Positions 6,504 to 14,000 of a stretch of 19,906 nt of DNA are shown here, one piece after another. Source of the DNA: RGIG8700 sp964568815 (GTDB lineage Bacteria; Bacillota; Clostridia; RGIG6154). The notes below the pieces were generated by a model. It made no database searches. It saw only the letters and a program-made list of their open reading frames with translations, and was not told the origin of the DNA. The stretch is from assembly GCA_964568815.1 (NCBI GenBank), contig CAZMRY010000026.1, forward strand, positions 1 to 19,906, in the 5' to 3' direction. The translations under genes and the position numbers were made by a program. Position 1 is the first letter of the stretch, and each line of letters starts with the position of its first letter.

Positions 6504-8630
6504 TTACATTTTAAAAACATATTCGGCATCACTCATTGGCTTATCTGTTTTAATGGTTAAGATATTTTCGTTATATTCAAAAGAAATTTCTTCTGAATTG
6601 CAAAGAACTGATGATGGTTTAGATTGCATATAAACTATAATATCGAAGGTGTTTTCGTTTTGTCTTTTATAGTTATCACACTTGACTTGGATTGAAAGGT
6701 TAAAGCCTGAATCTGTGTGCTTTAAGCTGATTTCTGTTTCGTGGATTTTACCATCTAAATATTCAAAGGTTTCGCCGTCATCATCAATCAAAGAAAAACT
6801 GCAGTCATTGCCGGGGAATACTCTTATCTGATAGTTGTCTGGCACATTGTCTGTTATACATTTTTTAGGCTTTTGAGTTACAAAAACAGAGCCTTCTTTT
6901 ACAAAAAGTGCACCTCCTTTTCCTTTTGGAGGAATGTACTCAATCTGCTGATTTCCCTCATATATGTCGCCTGTGAAATAGTCAAGCCATTTTCCCTCGG
7001 GGAGGGTAAGATTCATATTGAAAGAACCAACAAGCAAACTGTCACCAAGCATATAAACATTATTTTTGTTGTCGTATTTATCCGTATCTTCATAAACAAG
7101 GCTTAATGGTCTTGTAATAGCAAGACCTGTTCTTGCAGCTTTATGTGACATTGAATAAATATATGGGAAAAGAGATGAACGAAGCTTTGAATAATCTCTT
7201 ATTATACCTTCAAGCTCGTCACCTAAAAGCCAAGGATGATGCCAGCTTCGCCATGAAAGTAATTGTGCCCAAGGCATTAAAAATCCAAAATGGATACCTT
7301 CAATTTTGTTTATATCCATATCGCAGGAGGCATTTGTATGTCCGCAGAAAGCCATATTAAGAAGATAACCTGCTATAGCCTCTCCTCCACCTGTATCTCC
7401 TGCCCAGGTAGCCGCATAATGCTGTGTACCTGCAAAGAGGGCAGGGGTGTATATCAGCGAACGCCTACCGGTATATTCTTCATAACCGTTTTTCATTTGC
7501 TTTGAATAAATAAGAGGATAAATGTTGTGTACTTCATCATCTGTATATCTTCCTGCCCAGAGTCTGTCAGGATGCTCCATAACCTGAAGTGCTCCGTCAA
7601 GCTTAAAGCCTGTAGCCCCCTGGTCAACAAATTTCTTAAGATGTTCAAACCATGGCTCACCTGGTTTTGTAAGCTTGTCCATTAACACATCCCCTGAAAA
7701 ATGGTCATCTATTATGTTTGCACCTTCATAAGAGTTCTCTGCACACTTAAGAGAGTCGCCTTCTTCGTGCCATAAAAGGTCATAATCGCAGCAAAGCCAC
7801 AAGGTAAGGCCAAAATTCATTTTTCTCAGGTTGTAGAAGAACGACCATGCACCATTGTAGTTTTCTTTTTGCCAGTATGGGAGATAAAACCTTTCAGGAT
7901 CCCATTTTTTATCAAGGCTATAGTCATAATGCTTACTCATCCAGCCAGGTTCAAGTCCCATAATATCACAGGGAATATCTTCTCTTCTGAAATTAAAACA
8001 ATTATGAAGAACATCTCTTGCACCTTCTTCTTCATTGTTAACAAAAGTAAGTCCGTAAGCTTTTTTTGGAAGCATAACAGGCTTGCCTGTAAGCTCGGTA
8101 TAAAGACTAATTATGTCTTTCATACTGTCTGCAAGAAAAACATAAAAATCAATTGCACCTTTTTTTGCTGTTATAGTTATCTTATCGCTTGAATCAGAGG
8201 CAAGGTCGAATTCGTGTCTGTAGGTGCAGTTAATAAGTATGCCCCAGCCTTCTGAGCTTAATAAAAAGGGAATAGGACCGTATGCAGTTACATTTTTCTG
8301 CCATATAACTGCCTTTCTGCCTCTTTTCATAACTGTTTTTCTGTTCTCGTCGCCAAGTCCGAAAAATCTTTCAGTATCAGAAACAGGAATCTCAAGACAA
8401 AAACCGTTATCGCAGTAGTTGGAAAATTTGATGCATAAATCTTTCTTTCCGCCAAAGAAGGATACTTCGTTTTTGTTGATTTCGGCAGAATACTTATCAT
8501 CGGTCTTGGATTTTATGTTGTCTTCAAACAAAAATCCGTATTTTGACAAAAGTGTTTCTTTAAAAGTGTCATCTGCAGAAATCTGTATATGAAATATACC
8601 GTTTTTAATTTGGATAATAGTGCTTTTCAT
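6504..8630 (-). CDS. Glycoside hydrolase family 31 (alpha-glycosidase), cytoplasmic
   Basis: A 708-residue protein without a signal peptide, so it likely acts in the cytoplasm on imported sugars. The layout fits GH31: an N-terminal beta-sandwich (about 1-180), a (beta/alpha)8 barrel (about 185-500) and C-terminal beta domains. In the barrel, GFKLDGA (341-347) places D345 as the expected catalytic nucleophile, and TWAGDTGG (408-415) places D412 as the expected acid/base. FGLGDENRKTV (90-100) and ITRPLSLVYEDTD (505-517) are further family signatures. GH31 enzymes cleave alpha-linked glucose, xylose or galactose with retention of configuration; the substrate cannot be read from sequence. GGGAGG lies 7 nt before the ATG. 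The gene has its own strong promoter, and the AraC-site candidate sits directly upstream of it. Convergence with the LplA-type lipoprotein gene suggests an import-and-hydrolysis pair, which is inference. Confidence 0.92.
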   Translation of the reverse strand: MKSTIIQIKNGIFHIQISADDTFKETLLSKYGFLFEDNIKSKTDDKYSAEINKNEVSFFGGKKDLCIKFSNYCDNGFCLEIPVSDTERFFGLGDENRKTVMKRGRKAVIWQKNVTAYGPIPFLLSSEGWGILINCTYRHEFDLASDSSDKITITAKKGAIDFYVFLADSMKDIISLYTELTGKPVMLPKKAYGLTFVNNEEEGARDVLHNCFNFRREDIPCDIMGLEPGWMSKHYDYSLDKKWDPERFYLPYWQKENYNGAWSFFYNLRKMNFGLTLWLCCDYDLLWHEEGDSLKCAENSYEGANIIDDHFSGDVLMDKLTKPGEPWFEHLKKFVDQGATGFKLDGALQVMEHPDRLWAGRYTDDEVHNIYPLIYSKQMKNGYEEYTGRRSLIYTPALFAGTQHYAATWAGDTGGGEAIAGYLLNMAFCGHTNASCDMDINKIEGIHFGFLMPWAQLLSWRSWHHPWLLGDELEGIIRDYSKLRSSLFPYIYSMSHKAARTGLAITRPLSLVYEDTDKYDNKNNVYMLGDSLLVGSFNMNLTLPEGKWLDYFTGDIYEGNQQIEYIPPKGKGGALFVKEGSVFVTQKPKKCITDNVPDNYQIRVFPGNDCSFSLIDDDGETFEYLDGKIHETEISLKHTDSGFNLSIQVKCDNYKRQNENTFDIIVYMQSKPSSVLCNSEEISFEYNENILTIKTDKPMSDAEYVFKM

Positions 8631-8662
8631 TTGATTACCTCCCTATACAATTTTATGCCTTG

Positions 8663-8691
8663 ATTATATTACAAAAACAAAAGAAAATCAA
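8663..8691 (-). promoter_or_regulatory. Sigma-A promoter of the GH31 gene
   Basis: On the minus strand TTGATT (8691-8686) and TATAAT (8668-8663) are exactly 17 nt apart. The start site would be near 8656, about 26 nt before the ATG at 8630. Confidence 0.8.
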
Positions 8692-8692
8692 C

Positions 8693-8706
8693 AGTAATAC
8701 CGCCTT
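8693..8706. promoter_or_regulatory. Candidate AraC-type operator half-site upstream of GH31
   Basis: AGTAATACCGCCTT on the plus strand ends 1 nt from the GH31 -35 box. It matches AATAATACCGCTTT, the minus-strand reading of 396-383 in front of the AraC-type gene, at 12 of 14 positions. It also lies about 50 nt upstream of the -35 box of the divergent gene at 8840, so one site could serve both. Assignment to the AraC regulator is inference. Confidence 0.45.
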
Positions 8707-8709
8707 GAA

Positions 8710-8730
8710 AATAGCGAAAAAACGCCTATT
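8710..8730. promoter_or_regulatory. Imperfect dyad in the GH31/secreted-protein divergent region
   Basis: AATAGCG (8710-8716) and CGCCTATT (8723-8730) form an inverted repeat with one extra base, around an A6 centre. Its position between two divergent promoters suggests an operator, but the signal is short and could be chance. Confidence 0.25.
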
Positions 8731-8756
8731 TGACCGATATCCTCTGTTTTTTTTTG

Positions 8757-8785
8757 TTGAAGCATAAAGTAAATTAGTGTATAAT
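8757..8785 (+). promoter_or_regulatory. Sigma-A promoter of the secreted-protein gene at 8840
   Basis: TTGAAG (8757-8762) and a perfect TATAAT (8780-8785) are 17 nt apart. The start site would be near 8792, giving a leader of about 48 nt. Confidence 0.75.
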
Positions 8786-8839
8786 TAAACTAACGAAAAG
8801 ATGTTTATTCAGTACACTTTTGAAGGGAGTTAATGCTTA

Positions 8840-10813
8840 ATGTTGAAAAACAGATTAACCATCATTTTTGCCATAGTAATAATGGTGTTTTTTTTAGTTT
8901 TACCGTCTGTATCAGCCACTGAAAATACAACGGTCATTAATGAAAATTTTGGTAAGGTTAAAATACAGGGAAAGGTACAGTCAAATGGCTCTGTTGCTTT
9001 TGCAGTAAGAAGTTCTTTTGGTGAAAGTGAAACACAGGATATCATCCAGTATTTTATAAGAAATACAAATCAGGACAATACAAGTGGTATGGAATTGAAT
9101 CCTGCATTTGACTTCAATCCTTCTCAGAATCTTATACAAAAGACAGACGCCACAGTTTTCCAAAGCAAAACAATAAGCGGTGGCGACGAAAGAGCGCCTG
9201 TTGAAATGAAAGGTTTTGGTTGGATTGGTGCAACACATGGTACAGCATGCGCTGTTACCGTAACATCAGCAAGCCACGGTGTTGAATATTCAGCAATCGG
9301 TAACATCTATAAGGACCCTGCAAATGTTGAGTGGGTGCTTTTAAGAGTTTCTGATGAAAACAAACTTGTTTTCGTTTCAAAAGACCTTCAATCGGGAGAC
9401 TACACAATGCCTACATTCTACAGCACAATGGGTAGTACTCTTACAAATATAAAAGATTCTGAAGATGTTATTAAAGTTGACAGCTACAAAAAAATCCAGC
9501 AGCTTCGTCCTGCATATAAAATGACAAAGCAGAATGTCTATATTGTGAGCGGAAAAAATAAAACACTCGTTGAAGCAGACCAAACTATTCACGAGGGTGA
9601 CTATGTTCTGGTTGAAGAAGAATATACAATTAAAAACCCTGTATATGTAGCACAGGCTATTATTGATAACAAACCTGTCGGCGGATATACAGAAAACCCA
9701 AATCTTGCAGTTGGCAGAGACCTTGTTACATTCAGACTTCAGCAGATTTATAATCCTGACGGTACGGTTATTCATAACTGGGATAATACTTTCCATCAGG
9801 ATGTAACAATGTCTCAATTTGGTGGTATTCAGTGGGGTACAAAAGCCACACATATATATCTTCCCAATACAAAAGCCTTCAGTGCAACAGCATATGATGA
9901 AAGCAAAATAGATATCGGAACAAAAACTATGGACTTCTCTAACATTGCATCAGCCAGCGTTTATCCAAATATGAACCTTAGTACAACAGGCTGGGCGGAT
10001 TCAGGCTATGTTCCTCACAGAAGACTTGATTTTACTATGGATTCTTCAACAAATAAATATACCAAACTGTTTGTAGGTGGTTATTTACCTGTTTTTGACG
10101 GTATAAATGAAACAAGAGTTGCAAGAGTTGATAAAGCATATTATATGAATAGCTCCAGAAAGGCATATTTCCACTTTATAAGCTCAAAAACAAATACAGC
10201 TGTACCTGATTTAACGAACTTTAATTTTAAAGGCTCGGCATACAAAAAGTATGTTGCAGAGTATGATGAAGATGGTACTGCATCTTATTACAGCGTTCCT
10301 TACTTCAGCGATGGTGACAATTCAAGATATATGTATTTTGACCTGTACAAGCCTGGAACAACAAAAAAATATGATATTTCAGCATATATTGGCAAATATA
10401 CAGTTACCGAACTTGAAAAAACAGAAAATTTAAACTATGAAGTTGATGAAACCACAGGTATTTTAACAATTTCTGCTTCAGACAATGGGCAGACATCAGC
10501 GGATACGCTTGTTTTGAAACTGACGGAAATTCCTGATATATCTGTTATGGAAGTTAAGACAGAGCAACTGCAAAACAATATCAGAAGAGTGACTGTTAAA
10601 ATTTCAAACAAGGCAAAACATAAAGATAAGCCGTATGTTGTAATTGCAGTACCTGATGATGAAAAGAGTCCTATTATAAAAAGCTTTAAAACATCAGGAA
10701 ATGAAACAGAAGAAACACAGAGCTTTGACATTGAAAATATTGCTGAAAATACACAGATGAAAATTTTAATCTGGAAGGACTTATGTTCAATCAAACCTAT
10801 ATCAGCAGACTAA
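8840..10813 (+). CDS. Secreted protein, function unknown, with C-terminal beta domain
   Basis: A 657-residue protein with a Sec signal peptide (KNR, long hydrophobic core, cleavage after SVSA at residue 26). The mature protein is beta-rich with no family I recognise. Visible features include WGATHG-like and GGIQWGTKATHIYLP stretches in the first two thirds. A DETTGILTISASDNG strand pair lies near residues 535-549. The C-terminal domain of about 85 residues ends MKILIWKDLCSIKP. That end resembles the C-terminus of the protein at 883 and may be a shared envelope or accessory domain. No SLH, stalk, lipobox or sortase signal is seen, so how it is retained at the cell, if at all, is unknown. AAGGGAG (8823-8829) supports the ATG at 8840; an earlier ATG at 8833 is in another frame and stops quickly. 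It is divergent from GH31 and may share its control region. Confidence 0.87.
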   Translation: MLKNRLTIIFAIVIMVFFLVLPSVSATENTTVINENFGKVKIQGKVQSNGSVAFAVRSSFGESETQDIIQYFIRNTNQDNTSGMELNPAFDFNPSQNLIQKTDATVFQSKTISGGDERAPVEMKGFGWIGATHGTACAVTVTSASHGVEYSAIGNIYKDPANVEWVLLRVSDENKLVFVSKDLQSGDYTMPTFYSTMGSTLTNIKDSEDVIKVDSYKKIQQLRPAYKMTKQNVYIVSGKNKTLVEADQTIHEGDYVLVEEEYTIKNPVYVAQAIIDNKPVGGYTENPNLAVGRDLVTFRLQQIYNPDGTVIHNWDNTFHQDVTMSQFGGIQWGTKATHIYLPNTKAFSATAYDESKIDIGTKTMDFSNIASASVYPNMNLSTTGWADSGYVPHRRLDFTMDSSTNKYTKLFVGGYLPVFDGINETRVARVDKAYYMNSSRKAYFHFISSKTNTAVPDLTNFNFKGSAYKKYVAEYDEDGTASYYSVPYFSDGDNSRYMYFDLYKPGTTKKYDISAYIGKYTVTELEKTENLNYEVDETTGILTISASDNGQTSADTLVLKLTEIPDISVMEVKTEQLQNNIRRVTVKISNKAKHKDKPYVVIAVPDDEKSPIIKSFKTSGNETEETQSFDIENIAENTQMKILIWKDLCSIKPISAD

Positions 10814-10821
10814 TAAAATGT

Positions 10822-10839
10822 AAACATTGGTAAATGTTT
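10822..10839 (+). terminator. Weak A+T hairpin after the secreted-protein gene
   Basis: AAACATT (10822-10828) and AATGTTT (10833-10839) can pair around a GGTA loop, 9 nt after the stop. The stem is A+T-rich and followed only by TATAAAG, so termination would be weak. It could equally be an operator. I could not find a clear promoter between here and 10921, which leaves readthrough into the next operon possible. Confidence 0.3.
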
Positions 10840-10920
10840 TATAAAGAAATAATAAGGTTTTTATGTTATTATATGTAATGTAAATCGGTGATAAATTTAT
10901 CTGAACTCAGGAGGTATATT

Positions 10921-10998
10921 ATGAATAAAAGAGATTTGATTTCAACAGTGGCTTCAGATGTTAAATTAAGAGAAAGAATAAATAAAATAACAGGGTGA
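10921..10998 (+). CDS. 25-residue mini-ORF resembling the N-terminus of HU
   Basis: ATG at 10921 is preceded by a perfect AGGAGG (10909-10914) at 6-nt spacing, so translation is likely. The peptide starts MNKRDLISTVAS, very like the first helix of HU proteins (compare KKSDLINVVAA in the HU gene at 565). It then departs from HU and stops at a TGA (10996-10998), 14 nt before the next gene's ATG at 11013. It is far too short for a working HU. It may be the decayed start of an HU gene, or a leader peptide whose translation is coupled to the surface-protein operon. The HU gene at 565 likewise stands directly before a large secreted-protein gene. Confidence 0.5.
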   Translation: MNKRDLISTVASDVKLRERINKITG

Positions 10999-11012
10999 AG
11001 AGAGGAAATAAT

Positions 11013-14000
11013 ATGAAGAAGAATATCATAGCCGTAGTTTTAGCATTTATAATAATTTTTTCATCCGTAACAACCCTGGCTGAAACGCAAGGAGAAGGTG
11101 TTGTTATCTATGTCAGCCCAAACGGAAGCGATTTGAACCAAGGAACATTTGAAAAACCTCTGCAGACGCTTGAGGCGGCTAAAGAAAAAATTGCAAAATA
11201 TAGCAACAATCAGCCTCTTACGGTTGTGTTCAGAGGCGGTACATACAATATGTACGAAGCGGTAGAGTTCACAACCAAGGATTCAGGAAGCGAAAAATTT
11301 CCTGTAGTATATAAATCCTATGAGGGAGAACAGGCAGTTTTTACATCTGCAAATAAGCTTGATGTAAGCCTTTTTGAACATGTAAAGGACGAAACAGTAC
11401 TTGCTAAAATTCCAAGTGAAGCAAGACCTTATGTTCTTAAGATGGATTTGACAAAGGCAGGAATAACTGTTCCTGAAAAGGCATGGGATGAATCAACAGG
11501 AACATATCTTGAAAACTGGATTAGTTTATATCTTGACGAAAAAACACAGATGCTTGCTCAGTGGCCAAACGGTGAAATGAATTACGATACATATTCAAAG
11601 CCTGAACTTTCAGGACCTACAGGAGAAAAAAATCCAGGTGGCGGTGCAATCAGTGTAACAACACCAAGAATATTAAACTGGGCAAACACAGACACAGACC
11701 AGACGTTCCTTACAGGATATTGGGGTGCTGACTACAGAAAAGAAGTTAATATGCTTGAAAAAGCAGATACAGAAAAAATGTGGCTTTATCTTAAGTACGG
11801 AACAAATGCAGGTGTAAAGAGCATTGGTACAAGAAGATACAAAATATTAAATTTAATAGAAGAGCTTGATATTCCATCAGAATATTTCGTAGACAGAAAA
11901 ACTAATACTCTTTATTATTATCCTCCATATGATTTAACCGACAAAAACCTGTACTTATCATGCAACAATAACTTTGAAATAATAAATGTTAATGGAGCGG
12001 ATAATGTAATTTTTGAAAACCTTAAGTTTTACGGAGTGTACAGGGGATTTTCTCTTGCAAACAGCAAGAATATAAAAATACAGGGTTGTACATTTTTTGG
12101 TACCACGGATAATGCAATATACTTTGCAACTGAAGCCAAGCGTCTTGGAGGACAGTATTACATAGGAATTGGATTGCAGACACTGGTATCAGGATGCGAA
12201 AATATTGTTATTGATTCCTGTGATTTCTATGACGGGGGCACAACTTTTATTACAATAGAGGTTGGAGACAGCGCAAGGCTTATAAAAGGAAACAGCTATA
12301 TTACAAACTGTTTCTTTGAACGAAGCGATCTTATTAAGAGTGCGGCAACAATATTTTCAAGATATGCCTGCGGTTTTACATTTAAAAATAACACAATTCA
12401 TAATGCAGCACTGCATGCCTTCAACTGGGGCGGTAACTACATAACAATTCACAACAACGAAATTTATAATGTTACCAGAGAACCTTATGACGCAGGCGCT
12501 GTATATAGCTATAACGATTTTGCAAAGAGAGGCTCGGATATTGCATATAACATTATCCACGACACCGACTCTAAAGGCACAAGAACCTCTCATGGTACAA
12601 GAGGTCTTTACAGCGACGGTGAGCTTTCAGGTAACTTTATGCATCACAACATACTGTGGCAGACAGGTGCAGGAATCCACCATAACGCAGGCGTAACCAA
12701 TGATATTTCAAATAATATTATTATGGATGTAAGAAACGGTGCTATGGAATTTGCATATCTTGATTACACTTCAAACCATGCCACAAGAGCTGAGAAAATA
12801 TCCCAGCTCCTTGAAATTGCTCCATGGTGGGGTGAAGAGTTCCCTGAGCTTTACAGAGAACTTGAATATGCAAAAAATCTTGAAAAAGGCTCACCGCTTA
12901 CAACTATGAATTATAATATCACAGACTCAAAATGGAATTGGAGTGAAAATGCACTCCCAACACTAAAAGAGTTTAATGGAAATACCCAGATAGACCCCAC
13001 AAAAGACACATCAATGTTTGTTGATTATGAAAACAGAGACTACAGACTTAAAGCGGGTACAGAATTTGCAAAGCAGTTCCCGGATGCACTTACTGATGAG
13101 AATTTCTCATACTCGGATGTTGGTGTCCAGATAACAGAGCACAGAAAAACTTTGCCGTATTTCAATCAGGAAACTTCACCTTTTGTTAAGCTCTATCCAA
13201 TAAATGGGCAGACCGATATTTATCCTGATGAAGTAACTCTTTCATGGGAAATTGCAAGAGGTGCGGACAGATATACTGTGACAGTTGCAAAAGACCCTGA
13301 GATGAAACAGATTGTTGAAACTCAAGTCTGTGACAATGCTTATGCCATAATAACAGATTTAAACAAAAATACCACATATTACTGGACTGTTGAAGCGGAA
13401 AACTATTCTGCAATTACTCCAAGTAAATGGAATAATACAGATGAGGTATACAGCTTTATAACAGGAGCTTATGAGTCAATTGATATGACAATGCTCAGAT
13501 ATTACACAGAGCGTCTTAAGAGAGAGGCAAACAAAATGAAAGAAGCAAAAGAACCGGGATGCTTCCCTGAAGGTTCAAAACAAGAGCTTCTTGATGCAGT
13601 TGAAGAGGCAGAAATATTCTTCTCATACACAGAGGCGCAGACAACACAGAAGGAAATAGACAATCAGATTGAACATCTTAAAGAGGTTTATACAAGTATT
13701 GCAACATCTATGTATATTAAAGATATAAATATTGATGAGCTTATGCCGAATAATATGACATGGTACGGTGTAGGCCGTATAACTCAGGGTACAGGCAATC
13801 CGATGAATTTTGAATATGACGAGAAAACAGGAATATTCAAAATAGAATCAACCATAAATCAGCATACTGCAATTACAAAGGACGAATTAAGCGACGGTGT
13901 AATAAGACATTATAAGATGAGAGTTAACTACAACGGAACAGGCGGTTGGTTTGGTATAGCTGAAAAGGGACAGCTTGAGCTTGAAAAAGACCAATACTTC

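Noticed and set aside
8833..8890. ATG at 8833 as an alternative start or upstream ORF
   Set aside because: It is in a different frame from the secreted protein, closes after about 20 codons and has poor spacing to the AAGGGAG site.
10995..11012. GTG at 10995 as the start of the beta-helix protein
   Set aside because: It overlaps the stop of the mini-ORF and lacks a spaced ribosome binding site. The ATG at 11013 has one and gives a normal signal peptide.
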